A stretch of 64,000 nt of DNA, taken from contig JOAA01000019.1 in the NCBI GenBank assembly GCA_000720375.1, forward strand, positions 62,001 through 126,000, written 5' to 3'. Every line of letters starts with the position of its first letter. Position 1 is the stretch's first letter. The notes beneath the pieces were generated by a model, which was not told where the DNA came from, did not search any database, and was given only the letters and a program-made list of their open reading frames with translations. Below, in pieces: positions 16,797 to 26,560 of the stretch. Made by a program: the position numbers and the translations under genes. This DNA is from Rhodococcus rhodnii. GTDB lineage: Bacteria; Actinomycetota; Actinomycetes; Mycobacteriales; Pseudonocardiaceae.

Positions 16797-18368
16797 TTAG
16801 TTGTGGTCATGGCCAGCGTGGTCGTGGCCAGCGTGGTCATGACCGGCGTGGTGGTCCAGGTGGTTGGTGCGCACCAGGACGTCACGGGTCAGGTCGAGCT
16901 TCTCGATCGCCTTCGGTGGCGTGGCCGCACTCGCCGTGCGGGCTGCTACCGCCGTGTTGCCGAGGTCTTCGGGGGACGGCTTGCCCTTGGTGAACAGCCA
17001 CGTCTGGAACAGGGCGAACAGCGGCTTGCCGGAGATCCGCTCGGCCAGCGCGATGAACTCCTCGATCTTGCCGTTTCCGTTCTTCTTCGTCGCCTGCCAG
17101 ATCTTCAGGGTCTCGAAGAAGGCCTCGTCACCCACCGCGTTGCGGAACGCGTGCACGGCGAGCGCGCCGCGGTCGTACACGGCGATGTTGAACTCGTTGC
17201 CCGCGCCGGGCTCGCCGACGACGAACTGCCAGAACGGGTCTTCGGCCGGCCTGCGGTCGTAGTAGTACTGCGCGATCTCCGCCGCGGTGCCTTCGACCTG
17301 GTTCTCCGCCCACAGCCATTCCGCGTAACGGGCGAAGCCCTCGTTCAGCCAGATGTCACGCCAGTCCTTCACCGATACCGAGTCGCCGAACCACTGGTGC
17401 GCCATCTCGTGCGCGACCACGCTGGTGTTCGCCCCACGCGGGAAGAACAGCGTGCTGTACACCGGGCGGGTCTGGGTCTCCAGCGCGAAACCGAGGCCCG
17501 TGGAGGCGACACCACCCTGTGCCTCGAACGGGTACGGGCCGAACTGGGTCTCCAGGAACTCGGTCACCTCGGGCGTGCGCTCGATGCTGGCTCGCGCCGC
17601 CGGGCCGTTGGCGCCGAGGTCCTCGCCATAAGCGTTGATCACCGGTTGGCCGTTCGGCGCTGTGCTGCTGCGGATCTCGTACTGGCCGATCGCGAGGAAG
17701 GCCAGGTACGTCGCCTGCTGGCTGACCGTGCGCCAGTTCCACCGGATCCAGCCGTTGAGGGTCTGCTGGGTGCCGACGAAGGTTCCGTTCGACAACGCCT
17801 CGACGCCTTGCGGCACAACGATGGAGACGTCGTACGTCGCTTTGTCCGTCGGGTGGTCGCTGCTCGGGAACCACCACTGCGCGATGTGCGGCTCGTCCAC
17901 CGCGAGCGCGCCGTCTGGCGTCTTCTTCCAGTAGTTGGCGCCCTTCGCGTCCTTCACCGTGGACGGCTTGCCTTCGTACTGGACGACGATCGTGAGGTTC
18001 TGGTTGTTGCCGATCGGCGACGGCGGCGTGACCGTCACCTCACCGGTGTTCACGGTCGTGCGCGACAGGAAGTTGTTGACTCGCACCGACTTGATCGGCA
18101 GCAGCAGGTCCAGGTTGAGGCTGGACAGCTCCTGCGTCGAGCGCGCCAGGATCGTGGTCGTCCCGGTCAGCAGGTCTGTCGCAGGGTTGTAGGTGATTCG
18201 GATGTTGTAGTGGGAAACGTCGTATCCGCCGTTGCCGTCGTTGGGGTAATACGGATCCCCGACGCCCGGTGCTCCCGGCGTAGGCGCGGCACTTGCGGTC
18301 GTTCCGAATAACGCCGTGACGAGTCCGGCCGCGGTCGCGGCGATCGCCACTCTGGATCGCTGAAGCAA
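16797..18368 (-). CDS. Secreted M1-family zinc metallopeptidase with His-rich tail
   Basis: This 523-aa exported aminopeptidase-like enzyme has the zinc site HEMAHQWFGD followed by DIWLNEGFARYAE, the HExxH-x18-E pattern of M1 peptidases. The signal peptide is SRVAIAATAAGLVTALFG ending TASA. A TTG start at 18368 is preferred because GGAGGGGG lies 8 nt upstream; the next in-frame upstream codon is also TTG but overlaps that site. The classical GAMEN motif is replaced by GGVAST. The C-terminus ends in three AGHDH repeats, an unusual metal-binding-looking tail. It is shorter than full aminopeptidase N because the C-terminal helical domain is missing. A terminator follows. Confidence 0.93.
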   Translation of the reverse strand: MLQRSRVAIAATAAGLVTALFGTTASAAPTPGAPGVGDPYYPNDGNGGYDVSHYNIRITYNPATDLLTGTTTILARSTQELSSLNLDLLLPIKSVRVNNFLSRTTVNTGEVTVTPPSPIGNNQNLTIVVQYEGKPSTVKDAKGANYWKKTPDGALAVDEPHIAQWWFPSSDHPTDKATYDVSIVVPQGVEALSNGTFVGTQQTLNGWIRWNWRTVSQQATYLAFLAIGQYEIRSSTAPNGQPVINAYGEDLGANGPAARASIERTPEVTEFLETQFGPYPFEAQGGVASTGLGFALETQTRPVYSTLFFPRGANTSVVAHEMAHQWFGDSVSVKDWRDIWLNEGFARYAEWLWAENQVEGTAAEIAQYYYDRRPAEDPFWQFVVGEPGAGNEFNIAVYDRGALAVHAFRNAVGDEAFFETLKIWQATKKNGNGKIEEFIALAERISGKPLFALFQTWLFTKGKPSPEDLGNTAVAARTASAATPPKAIEKLDLTRDVLVRTNHLDHHAGHDHAGHDHAGHDHN

Positions 18369-18465
18369 TTCGGTTGCCCCCTCCAATTCGCGAAAGGTGC
18401 AGTCGAACCTAATCGGGCGATCGGGTCGCGAATACCCACCAAAGTGGCTATCTCACAAGGCGAGA

Positions 18466-20142
18466 TCACCCGAACGCAGCATCGGCGACCGCCGCTCGCA
18501 GCCGAGCGTGCAGGTCCCGCAACCGTGCGCGATCGGCGCGCACTTCAATGACTCGCAAACCACGTTGTGGCCGCAGTGCGTCACGCAACTGTTCCGGTGT
18601 TTGAGCGACTACATGCGGTACGCGATATCCCGCACACAATGCGGCCAGATCTGCCCCATGGGGCGTTCCGAAGACCCGCTCGAAACTGTTCTTGTGTTCC
18701 GCGGCACCTTGTTCGAGCAACGAGAAAATCCCGCCACCGTCGTCGTTGAGCACCACGATCGCCAGGTTCGGCCGGGCCTCGTCCGGCCCGATCAGCAAAC
18801 CGTTGGAGTCATGCAGGAAGGTCAGATCACCCAGCAACGCGTATCCGGGACGATCTGGTTCGCCCAATGCCAAACCGATTGCGGCTGAGACGTTTCCGTC
18901 AATGCCGGCAACCCCTCGGTTCGCGTGGATCGCCAGGTCGGTCCGGGTTTCGGCGACCAGGTCGACGTCCCGGACCGGGTTCGACGAACCCAGAAAAAGC
19001 ATTGCGCCAGACGGCAAAGCGTCGACGATGTCACGCGCGATACGCAGCCCGGACGGCCAGGCGTCCTCTTCGAGCAGCTTGTCGACGACTGTTGCGGCAC
19101 GCTCGGCCGCCGTCCGCCATGACGTGAGCCATTCCGGATCGTGCCCTTGGACGTGCGTGAGATCCGTGCTGTCGAGCCAGCCGCGGACGTGGATCGCGAC
19201 ATACTGCGGGTCCGTCCACTGTGGATGGTCACCGATCCCGTACACCGGTGCGCGGCCCATCAGGCCACGCACGCCGCGCGACAGGGTCGGCCTGCCAACG
19301 ACAACGACGGCTTCAGGTCGCAGATCCGGTGCCTTGTCGAGAGATCCCAGCAGCAGCGGTCCACACCGCAGCACGCTCGCTCCGCCCGTGGTCGCCACCG
19401 GCTCGGCGATGATCGGCCACCCGGCACGAGTCGCCACCTCACAGGCCGCGGCGGCACGGTCCGGCCTGCCACTGCCGACCACCATCAGCGTCCGAGCGGG
19501 CAGCGGGAAGTCCACCCGGCTGCTGGCGACGGACCGTGGCGGCGCGGAGGTCGTCCAGCGCTCGTTCTCCGGCCTGCCGTCAAGCTCTTCTGGCCAGTTC
19601 GGCTCGAACGTGGGAACCAGCGGCTCCCGGAAGGGAACGTTGATCTGAACCGGATGCCCCGCCTCGGCCTGCGCGACCGCCCGGCACACCAGGCCGCGCC
19701 ACACCGGGTTCTGCCCGGTCCGCCGCTCGGCCACCGGGAAGTCCACCAGGATCGCGGCGGGCGCGAAGAGGTTGCGCTGGTCGATCGTCTGGTTCGCGCC
19801 GGTGCCGTGCAGCTCGGGCGGCCGGTCCGCGCTGATGACGATCAGGCCGATGCCCGCGTGGTGCGACTCGAGGACGGCCGGGTGCATGTTCGCGACTGCG
19901 GTCCCGGACGTGCAGACCACGGCAGCTGGGCGACCAGTCGCCACAGCAAGACCCATGGCCAGGAACGCGGCGCTGCGCTCGTCCACGCGGACGTGCAACT
20001 GGAGCTTGCCTGCCGCGTCCGCGTCGACCAGAGCCATGCTCAGCGCCGCGTTGCGGGATCCGGGGCAGACGACGACGTGCCGCACGTCGTTGCGCGCCAG
20101 TTCGTCGGCGATGACCATGGCCTGCGCAGTCGACGGGTTCAC
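18466..20142 (-). CDS. menD: 2-succinyl-5-enolpyruvyl-6-hydroxy-3-cyclohexene-1-carboxylate synthase
   Basis: This 558-aa ThDP-dependent enzyme makes SEPHCHC from isochorismate and 2-oxoglutarate. Key features are PGSRNAAL near residue 25, the ThDP-activating glutamate in VDERSAAFLAMGLA, and the cofactor motif GDLTFLHDSNGLL...VLNDDGGGIFSLL near residue 440. The GTG at 20142 has GAGGA 7 nt upstream. The frame stays open further upstream, but that extension is antisense to menB and not conserved. menB starts divergently 18 bp away. The stop lies 97 bp before the M1 peptidase start on the same strand. Confidence 0.96.
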   Translation of the reverse strand: MNPSTAQAMVIADELARNDVRHVVVCPGSRNAALSMALVDADAAGKLQLHVRVDERSAAFLAMGLAVATGRPAAVVCTSGTAVANMHPAVLESHHAGIGLIVISADRPPELHGTGANQTIDQRNLFAPAAILVDFPVAERRTGQNPVWRGLVCRAVAQAEAGHPVQINVPFREPLVPTFEPNWPEELDGRPENERWTTSAPPRSVASSRVDFPLPARTLMVVGSGRPDRAAAACEVATRAGWPIIAEPVATTGGASVLRCGPLLLGSLDKAPDLRPEAVVVVGRPTLSRGVRGLMGRAPVYGIGDHPQWTDPQYVAIHVRGWLDSTDLTHVQGHDPEWLTSWRTAAERAATVVDKLLEEDAWPSGLRIARDIVDALPSGAMLFLGSSNPVRDVDLVAETRTDLAIHANRGVAGIDGNVSAAIGLALGEPDRPGYALLGDLTFLHDSNGLLIGPDEARPNLAIVVLNDDGGGIFSLLEQGAAEHKNSFERVFGTPHGADLAALCAGYRVPHVVAQTPEQLRDALRPQRGLRVIEVRADRARLRDLHARLRAAVADAAFG

Positions 20143-20160
20143 ATGCCTATCCTCGCAAAT

Positions 20161-21072
20161 GTGTCTGACACCGTTGTTTCGGAGCTGTTCGATCCAGCCG
20201 CCTGGCGCGAGATCCCCGGCTTCGACTTCACCGACATCACTTACCACCGCGCCGTGGACCAGGGGACTGTGCGCATCGCGTTCAACCGTCCCGAGGTGCG
20301 CAACGCCTTCCGGCCGCACACGGTCGACGAGCTCTACAAGGCGCTGGACCACGCCAGGATGAGCTCCGACGTCGGCTGCGTGCTGCTGACCGGCAACGGG
20401 CCGTCGCCCAAGGACGGCGGCTGGGCCTTCTGCTCCGGCGGTGACCAGCGGATTCGCGGGAAAACCGGCTATCAGTACGCGAGTGGTGAGACGTCGGACA
20501 CCATCGACCCGGCGCGCGCGGGCAGGCTGCACATCCTCGAGTGCCAACGGCTGATCCGGTTCATGCCCAAGGTCGTCATCTGCGTAGTTCCCGGCTGGGC
20601 CGCGGGCGGCGGGCACAGCCTGCACGTGGTGTGCGATCTCACACTCGCCAGCGAGGAGCACGCCCGCTTCAAGCAGACCGACGCGGACGTCGGCAGTTTC
20701 GACGGCGGCTACGGCTCGGCGTACCTGGCCCGTCAGGTCGGCCAGAAGTTCGCCCGCGAGATCTTCTTCCTCGGCCGCAGCTACACCGCCGAGCAGATGC
20801 ACCAGATGGGCGCCGTGAACGCGGTCGTGCCGCACGCGGAGCTGGAGAAGACCGCGCTGGAGTGGGCGCGGGAGATCAACGGCAAGTCCCCGACCGCGCA
20901 GCGGATGCTCAAGTACGCGTTCAACCTGATCGACGACGGCCTGGTCGGCCAGCAGCTGTTCGCGGGCGAGACCACCAGGCTCGCGTACATGACCGACGAG
21001 GCGGTGGAAGGCCGGGACGCGTTCCTGGAGAAGCGGACGCCGGACTGGTCGGCCTTCCCGTACTACTACTGA
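20161..21072 (+). CDS. menB: 1,4-dihydroxy-2-naphthoyl-CoA synthase
   Basis: This 303-aa crotonase-fold enzyme closes the second ring in menaquinone synthesis. It shows the oxyanion-hole motif AFCSGGDQRIRGKTGYQY, the AGGGHSLHVVCDLTLAS helix and DADVGSFDGGYGSAYLAR with the catalytic aspartate. The GTG at 20161 is preferred as a leaderless start, since TATCCT lies 8-13 nt upstream; ATG at 20143 is the alternative and would abut the menD start. menE begins 8 bp after its stop, so menB and menE are one operon. Confidence 0.96.
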   Translation: MSDTVVSELFDPAAWREIPGFDFTDITYHRAVDQGTVRIAFNRPEVRNAFRPHTVDELYKALDHARMSSDVGCVLLTGNGPSPKDGGWAFCSGGDQRIRGKTGYQYASGETSDTIDPARAGRLHILECQRLIRFMPKVVICVVPGWAAGGGHSLHVVCDLTLASEEHARFKQTDADVGSFDGGYGSAYLARQVGQKFAREIFFLGRSYTAEQMHQMGAVNAVVPHAELEKTALEWAREINGKSPTAQRMLKYAFNLIDDGLVGQQLFAGETTRLAYMTDEAVEGRDAFLEKRTPDWSAFPYYY

Positions 21073-21079
21073 TGAGCTG

Positions 21080-22204
21080 ATGAGAAGCGTCGTCGCGATC
21101 TCGCCTGCCGAGGTCCTCGAGTACCTGCCCGCCGCGTTGGACGGGTCAGGTCCCGCACTGCTGCCTGGCGGTCCCGACTCCTTGACGGGTCCGCTTGGGC
21201 CTGGTGAGGACTCTGCGGCAGACCCCACGGCCGTCGTGGTCGCGACGTCCGGCTCGACCGGCGAACCCAAGGGTGTTCTGCTGTCGAAAGGCGCCTTGCT
21301 GGCGTCCGCCGAGGCGACGCACCAGCGTCTCGGCGGCCCGGGCCGATGGGTGCTGGCGACCACTCCGCGATACGTCGGCGGCATCCAGGTGCTGGTCCGG
21401 TCGCTGCTCGCGGAGATGCCACCGGTCCCCGTCGACCTCGAAACGGGGTTCCGTGTCCCGGATTTCGTGGCAGCGGTGACGGAAGTCCTGAAGACGCCGA
21501 GCAGGCATTACACCGCGCTCGTGCCGACGCAGCTCGCGCGGATCGTGGCCGTGCCGGAAGGCCTCGCAGCTCTGCAGTCCTTGGACGGGATCGTGATGGG
21601 TGGCGCACCACTCTCACCTGAGCTACGCGAGGCCGCCCATGGGGCGAAGCTCGTGTCGGCGTACGGGATGAGCGAGACCGCAAGCGGTTGCGTCTACGAC
21701 GGCGTGCCGCTGAACGGCGTCAAGATCAAGCTCGTCGACGACCGGGTGGCCATCGCCGGACCGGTCCTGGCCAGGGGTTATCGCGGCAGGCCGGATCTGA
21801 CCCGGGAGAGCTTCGTCGACGGCTGGTTCATCACGTCCGACCTCGGCCGGTTCGTCGACGGCAAGCTGGAGATCCTCGGCCGGGCCGACGACATGATCAA
21901 CACCGGCGGGCTGAAGGTCCCGGCCAACGCGGTCGAACGGCTGCTGGAACGGCACGTCAAAGCGGCCTGTGTGGTGGCGCTCGACCATCCCGAGTGGGGT
22001 CAGATCGTGGCCGCGGCCGTGGTCGGCGACGTCGACATCGAGCACTTGCGCAGGCACGTACGGGCCGAACTCGGCGCTCCGGCGGTGCCGAAGGTGTTGA
22101 AAGTGATCGAGGAGATGCCCCTGCGCGGCCCTGGAAAGGTCGATCGGGCGGCGGTACGCCGGATACTCAACCCGATCGAGCGCGACGCGCCCGGATCCAG
22201 CTGA
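21080..22204 (+). CDS. menE: o-Succinylbenzoate-CoA ligase
   Basis: This 374-aa adenylate-forming enzyme activates o-succinylbenzoate with CoA. The phosphate-binding loop VVATSGSTGEPKGVLLS, the SAYGMSETASGCVYDG motif, the LGRADDMINTGG hinge and the C-terminal catalytic lysine in RGPGKVDR are all visible. At 374 aa it is of the short actinobacterial type. The 3' end overlaps the convergent small membrane protein by 38 bp. Confidence 0.95.
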   Translation: MRSVVAISPAEVLEYLPAALDGSGPALLPGGPDSLTGPLGPGEDSAADPTAVVVATSGSTGEPKGVLLSKGALLASAEATHQRLGGPGRWVLATTPRYVGGIQVLVRSLLAEMPPVPVDLETGFRVPDFVAAVTEVLKTPSRHYTALVPTQLARIVAVPEGLAALQSLDGIVMGGAPLSPELREAAHGAKLVSAYGMSETASGCVYDGVPLNGVKIKLVDDRVAIAGPVLARGYRGRPDLTRESFVDGWFITSDLGRFVDGKLEILGRADDMINTGGLKVPANAVERLLERHVKAACVVALDHPEWGQIVAAAVVGDVDIEHLRRHVRAELGAPAVPKVLKVIEEMPLRGPGKVDRAAVRRILNPIERDAPGSS

Positions 22205-22568
22205 CCGACACCTCGGCGACGAGGTAGCACACTGCCCACATGATCGTGGCGGCGACCGAAGGAACCGCTGGTCTGGCAACCAACCAGCTGGTCAGGACGA
22301 GCAGCACGGCGACAGTGGTGATCACCCCGGCCGCTTCGACACGCATCAAGTGCAGCGACAGCCAGCTCAGCACCGGCACGAACGCCAGCGTGAGCACGAG
22401 TGGGAACAGCACGGCGACCACGAGATCCACAGCGGCGGCACTCATGGAGGCGAAGACGCACGACCAAGTGTCGCCACAGTTCACCGCCATCCGGGGCGTG
22501 AGCAGGCCCGCGACCCACGGGACCAGGCTCATCACCGCTCCCACAAGCGTCGCCAACAGTGTTCGCAC
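22167..22568 (-). CDS. Small membrane protein (133 aa)
   Basis: This protein has four hydrophobic segments: LLATLVGAVMSLVPWVAGLL, AVDLVVAVLFPLVLTLAFV, AAGVITTVAVLLVLTSWLV and ATIMWAVCYLVAEVSVSWI. Two cysteines flank a short outer loop (NCGDTWSCVF). The GTG at 22568 has AGGA about 7 nt upstream. It lies between menE (convergent) and the SH3 protein (divergent). No family is recognised. Confidence 0.75.
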   Translation of the reverse strand: MRTLLATLVGAVMSLVPWVAGLLTPRMAVNCGDTWSCVFASMSAAAVDLVVAVLFPLVLTLAFVPVLSWLSLHLMRVEAAGVITTVAVLLVLTSWLVARPAVPSVAATIMWAVCYLVAEVSVSWIRARRARSG

Positions 22569-22589
22569 AGCCTCATCCTGGCGGCCGGA

Positions 22590-23678
22590 ATGAGACGCTG
22601 GGGCGCATTCGCGCTAGTTGCCGTCTGTCTAGCCGCGACAGCCATTCCAGCTCTGGCCAGCACTCAATTCGAGGTCGACGTCCCGCTCGCCGACTACGGC
22701 CAGGAAAGCACGGGCGTGTTCCGCACCGCCGACGGCATCTCGACCGCCGACACGGGCATGGCCATCTATCCGCCGACCGAGCTGCCGATGGCCGTGAACA
22801 CCTTCACAGCCGCGGTTTCCGGCGGTCAGCTCGACCTGCGAGGCAAGCTGCCGGACGGCGGGTGGACTGAGTGGACCGACACGGGGACGCTCGAAGTGTC
22901 CACCAAGACCGTGCAGGTTCGATTGGTATTCAACGAAAAGGTCCGCAGCGCGCGCCTGGCTCTGTGGCACGTCCCCATTCGACCAAGGACGAACGCAACA
23001 CCGCTGTCGTATCGCGTATTCGCGACTCGCGAGGGGCTCGTGGGCGGGAAGACCGCGAACGGGCACATCATCGTCGAACGTGACCACTTCGCCGCCCTGC
23101 CGTCCCGGCGAGGCCTGTCGCCCAAACAAACCGGCAGCTACAGCGTCCAGGTGTGCGCGGCCAACGGGCGCTGTGCGTGGGCGCCGGTGTGGGACGTCGG
23201 CCCGTGGAACACCCGCGATGACTATTGGAACCACCCGCGCCAGGAATGGCAGGACCTGCCGCAGGGCACGCCACAGGCGCAGGCGGCCTACCAGAACGCT
23301 TACAACAAAGGCCTCGACCAATTCGGCCGGAACGTCCGCAATCCCGCCGGTATCGACCTTGGCGACGGAACGTTCTGGGACGCACTGAAGCTCACCGGCA
23401 ACGCGTGGGTGACCGTGACCTACCTGTGGACGGGTTCCGGCCCGCATGGCTATGTCCGCACGCCAGGCGACACGTTGAACGTCCGTAGCGGCACCAACTC
23501 GACCGCGCCGATCGTCGGGCTCGCGGGGCATCTGGCCCAGGTACGGGTCGAGTGCGAGACCGTCGGCGAGGAACTGACCGGCAGCCAGGGCACGAGCGAC
23601 CGGTGGCTGCGGATCGCGCCCGGCCGGTACGTGGCCAAGGCGTATGTGTCAGGGGTCGCGGGCGCCACCACCTGCTGA
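22590..23678 (+). CDS. Secreted protein with C-terminal SH3-like domain
   Basis: This 362-aa exported protein starts with the signal peptide RRWGAFALVAVCLAATAIPALA. The middle contains a beta-rich region and WAPVWDVGPWNTRDDYWN, and the C-terminus holds a bacterial SH3-type module (DTLNVRSGTNSTAPIVG to RWLRIAPGRYV), which in other proteins binds cell-wall peptides. No catalytic motif was recognised in the N-terminal part, so a wall-binding or structural role is inferred. The gap to menA is only 17 bp, so read-through into menA is possible. Confidence 0.85.
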   Translation: MRRWGAFALVAVCLAATAIPALASTQFEVDVPLADYGQESTGVFRTADGISTADTGMAIYPPTELPMAVNTFTAAVSGGQLDLRGKLPDGGWTEWTDTGTLEVSTKTVQVRLVFNEKVRSARLALWHVPIRPRTNATPLSYRVFATREGLVGGKTANGHIIVERDHFAALPSRRGLSPKQTGSYSVQVCAANGRCAWAPVWDVGPWNTRDDYWNHPRQEWQDLPQGTPQAQAAYQNAYNKGLDQFGRNVRNPAGIDLGDGTFWDALKLTGNAWVTVTYLWTGSGPHGYVRTPGDTLNVRSGTNSTAPIVGLAGHLAQVRVECETVGEELTGSQGTSDRWLRIAPGRYVAKAYVSGVAGATTC

Positions 23679-23695
23679 GTTGCCACACTGTCGGT

Positions 23696-24571
23696 ATGGC
23701 GACAGTCGCGCAGTGGATGGCGGGCGCACGAGTCCGCACGTTGCCCAACTCGATCTCGCCGGTGCTGGTCGGCGCCGGCGCGGCGGTGGCGATCGACGGG
23801 TTCGTGTGGTGGCAGGCGGTCCTCGCCTTGATCGTGGCGCTGGCGTTCCAGGTCGGCGTGAACTACGCCAACGACTACTCGGACGGCATCCGCGGCACGG
23901 ACACCGAGCGCGTCGGCCCGCTGCGTCTGGTCGGCTCGGGTCTCGTGCCACCGGCGGCGGTGCGGACGGCGGCGTTCGCGTGCTTCGGCATCGCATGCCT
24001 GGCCGGATTGGGACTGGTCATTTCCAGCGGCCAGTGGTGGTTGATCGCCGTCGGTTTCGTCTGCCTGCTGGGCGCTTGGTACTACACGGGTGGCAAGAAT
24101 CCGTACGGCTACGTCGGTCTCGGCGAACTGGCGGTGTTCCTGTTCTTCGGTCCCGTGCCTGTCCTCGGCACGCTGTACGTCCAAACAGGACGGATCACCT
24201 GGCTCGCCGTGATCGCGTCGATCGCGCTCGGCTGCTTCTCCGCGGCGGTCCTGGCCTCCAACAACCTGCGTGACCGGCCGACGGACGCGGAGTCCGACAA
24301 GCGCACAATGGCTGTCCGCCTCGGTGATCAAGGCGCGCGCACGTTTTACGCCGTGCTCGCGTTGATCCCGTTCGTGGTCACCTTCGTACTCACATTCCTT
24401 GCCAGCCCGTGGTTCCTGCTCGGCCTGTTCGCGGCACTGAAGATCTCGCCGAGCGTCCGCGCTGTCTACAGTGGAGCGGTCGGGCCGGCGTTGATCCCCG
24501 TCCTCAAGGACACCGGAATCGCCATGCTGATCTGGGCGGTCGCGACGACGGTCGCCGCGATCGTGTCATGA
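23696..24571 (+). CDS. menA: 1,4-dihydroxy-2-naphthoate polyprenyltransferase
   Basis: This 291-aa integral membrane prenyltransferase attaches the polyprenyl chain to dihydroxynaphthoate. The first aspartate-rich motif [14 protein letters not shown] (about residues 61-74) and the second [19 protein letters not shown] are the Mg-prenyl-PP binding sites. About eight hydrophobic helices are present. ATG at 23696. The stop overlaps the stop of the convergent CysK2-like gene by 6 bp. Confidence 0.96.
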   Translation: MATVAQWMAGARVRTLPNSISPVLVGAGAAVAIDGFVWWQAVLALIVALAFQVGVNYANDYSDGIRGTDTERVGPLRLVGSGLVPPAAVRTAAFACFGIACLAGLGLVISSGQWWLIAVGFVCLLGAWYYTGGKNPYGYVGLGELAVFLFFGPVPVLGTLYVQTGRITWLAVIASIALGCFSAAVLASNNLRDRPTDAESDKRTMAVRLGDQGARTFYAVLALIPFVVTFVLTFLASPWFLLGLFAALKISPSVRAVYSGAVGPALIPVLKDTGIAMLIWAVATTVAAIVS

Positions 24572-25657
24572 GGACCACCGGCCGGTTTCGAAGAAGTCGG
24601 CCAGAACCCGGTGGTACGGCTCAAGTTCGAGGTCATTGGCGGCCACCCAGCGGTCGTCGTAGTAGGTGTGCCCATACCGTTCGCCGCCGTCGCACAACAA
24701 CGTGACCACGCTGCCCTGTACGCCGGCGGCGATCATCTCGGAGATCACCTCGAACGCACCCCATAGGTTCGTGCCCGTCGACCCGCCGACACGACGGCCG
24801 AGAATCGGCTCGACGTAACGGATCGCGGCGATGGAGGCGGCGTCCGGCACCTTGATCATCCGATCGATCACCTGCCCGACAAACGACGGCTCGACCCGCG
24901 GCCTGCCAATGCCCTCGATCCGCGACCCGCGGCAACCGGTGAGCTCAGGCAAGGTGTCGCGCCACGCATCGAAGAAGACTGACCGCTCGGGGTCGACGAC
25001 AGCAAGGTGCGTCCGCATCGACCGATAGCGCAGGTAACGCCCGATGGTCGCGCTCGTGCCGCCGGTGCCCGCCCCGACGACCACCCAGGCCGGCTCCGGA
25101 TGCGGCTCCAACGCCATCTGCTCGAACATGGATTCGGCGATGTTGTTGTTGCCCCGCCAGTCCGTGGCCCGCTCGGCATGCGTGAACTGGTCCATGAAGT
25201 GCCCGTTGAGCTCGGCCGCGAGTCGCCGCGACTCGGTGTAGATCGCACTCGGCTCGTCGACGAAGTGACAACGACCACCCTGCCGCTCGATCAACGCGAC
25301 CTTCTCGGTGCTCGTCGACGCAGGCATCACCGCGATGAACGGCAGGTCGAGCAGGCGGGCGAAGTACGCCTCGGAGACGGCGGTCGATCCGGAGGAGGCC
25401 TCGATGACCGGGGTCCCCTTGGTGATCCACCCGTTGCAGAGGGCGTAGAGGAAGAGTGACCTCGCGAGCCGGTGCTTGAGCGAGCCGGTCGGGTGCGTCG
25501 ACTCGTCTTTCAGGTAGAGCCGCACGCCCCAGTCCGGGGGGAGCGGGAACGTCAGCAGGTGCGTGTCCGCGCTGCGGTTGGCGTCCGCCTCGATGATCCG
25601 CACGGCCTCGCACACCCAGTCCCGGGTAGTCTCACAACATCGATCGACTGTGGTCAC
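24566..25657 (-). CDS. PLP-dependent cysteine-synthase-family enzyme (CysK2-like)
   Basis: This 363-aa fold-type II PLP enzyme has the Schiff-base lysine region [14 protein letters not shown], the substrate loop [15 protein letters not shown] and the phosphate-binding glycine loop [15 protein letters not shown]. Its size and these variants match mycobacterial CysK2, an S-sulfocysteine synthase, rather than CysK1 or CysM. The GTG at 25657 looks leaderless, with TACTGT 7-12 nt upstream. Upstream lies the repeat nest at 25690-26560. Confidence 0.85.
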   Translation of the reverse strand: MTTVDRCCETTRDWVCEAVRIIEADANRSADTHLLTFPLPPDWGVRLYLKDESTHPTGSLKHRLARSLFLYALCNGWITKGTPVIEASSGSTAVSEAYFARLLDLPFIAVMPASTSTEKVALIERQGGRCHFVDEPSAIYTESRRLAAELNGHFMDQFTHAERATDWRGNNNIAESMFEQMALEPHPEPAWVVVGAGTGGTSATIGRYLRYRSMRTHLAVVDPERSVFFDAWRDTLPELTGCRGSRIEGIGRPRVEPSFVGQVIDRMIKVPDAASIAAIRYVEPILGRRVGGSTGTNLWGAFEVISEMIAAGVQGSVVTLLCDGGERYGHTYYDDRWVAANDLELEPYHRVLADFFETGRWSS

Positions 25658-25689
25658 GGATGCACAGTATGCGCAGACGCAGCTGTTCC

Positions 25690-25823
25690 GCACGAATGGT
25701 CCGTTCGCAAATCTGGTTGTCCACAACCGGCTGGTAACCCCTTTGACCTGCCCATATTCCCGATAGACTGGCCTGGGGTCGTCCCCCGGGAGTGGTGGGG
25801 GATGCTCTGAGGTGGGGGTTGGG
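25690..25823 (+). repeat. Dispersed intergenic repeat family R, copy 1
   Basis: This 134-bp unit is nearly identical to copy R2 at 26427-26560. It contains, in order, TTCGCAAATC, a perfect actinobacterial DnaA-box 9-mer TTGTCCACA (25717-25725), GATAGACTGGCC, a GGGG-TCGT-CCCC hairpin and GGGAGTGGTGGGGG. No coding capacity is evident. Confidence 0.8.
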
Positions 25824-26012
25824 GCCTGTCGGATTGTGGTCGCTGGGGTGCTAGCCGCAACGTGGGTTTGTCCCTGTTGTCTGGACACCCGGGATTCGAG
25901 CTGTAGGCCTGGTGAAGGCCTGCACACGCCACCCGGATTCCAGGCGGATGCTCGAAATCCGGGTGTGAAAGACATGCGGCAGGGAGGCCACCAAGAGGAA
26001 AAGGGGGCCGCT

Positions 26013-26154
26013 CTCCCTTCCTCCCGCCCGGCCTGCCCGAGGGGAACCACGGGCGTCAAGGGGTCCGTTTGGCTGTCGCTCGGGGCTGGTCGTCGTAGGC
26101 GGACCCCTTGACACCCATGGTTTGCGAAGCACAGGCCAGACGGGAGGAAGGGAG
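26013..26154. repeat. Long intergenic inverted repeat (hairpin module)
   Basis: The left arm 26013-26067 (starting CTCCCTTCCTCCCG, ending GTCAAGGGGTCCG) pairs with 26100-26154 with roughly 75-80% identity over 55 bp, around a 32-nt loop. A related smaller module follows at about 26190-26252, sharing GCTGG(N)4CGTAGGCGGA. Together with R1 and R2 it fills the 926-bp gap between the CysK2-like gene and mscS, where no gene is supported. Confidence 0.7.
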
Positions 26155-26426
26155 CACGAAGCACCAGACTGCGCTACCGCGCACTGGGGGACGGCGGCGA
26201 TCCGTATCGCCAACGCTGGGGGCTGGTTTGCGTAGGCGGATCACCGCCGCCAAGACAGCCAGCCCGATCCACGACTCCGCCCCGAACAAGACCTTGCGCC
26301 GCAGCGATAACAGCACCACCCGAGCAGACCCAACCACCTCAGGTCCGCACCGGCACCATGGCCATCCTGCGCGCCCTCACCATCAACGCAATGCGCCTGA
26401 CCAGCGCCACCACCATCGCCCAAGCC

Positions 26427-26560
26427 GCACGAACGGTCCGTTCACAAATCCAGCTATCCACAACCCGCCGGTAACCCCCTTGACCAGCCCATATCCCCGA
26501 TAGACTGGCCTGGGGTCGTCCCCCCGGGAGTGGCGGGGGATGCTCTGGGGTGGGGGTGGG
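26427..26560 (+). repeat. Dispersed intergenic repeat family R, copy 2
   Basis: A direct repeat of R1 at 25690-25823, same length. The DnaA-box-like 9-mer here is CTATCCACA (26454-26462). It ends 24 bp before the mscS stop codon. Confidence 0.8.

Noticed and set aside
20143..21384. Long open reading frame continuing menD upstream on the minus strand
   Set aside because: It is antisense to menB and the start of menE and has no conserved features; high GC keeps the frame open.
25744..25770. Promoter-like TTGACC and TAGACT in repeat R1
   Set aside because: The spacing is only 15 bp and changes between copies, so I do not call a promoter.
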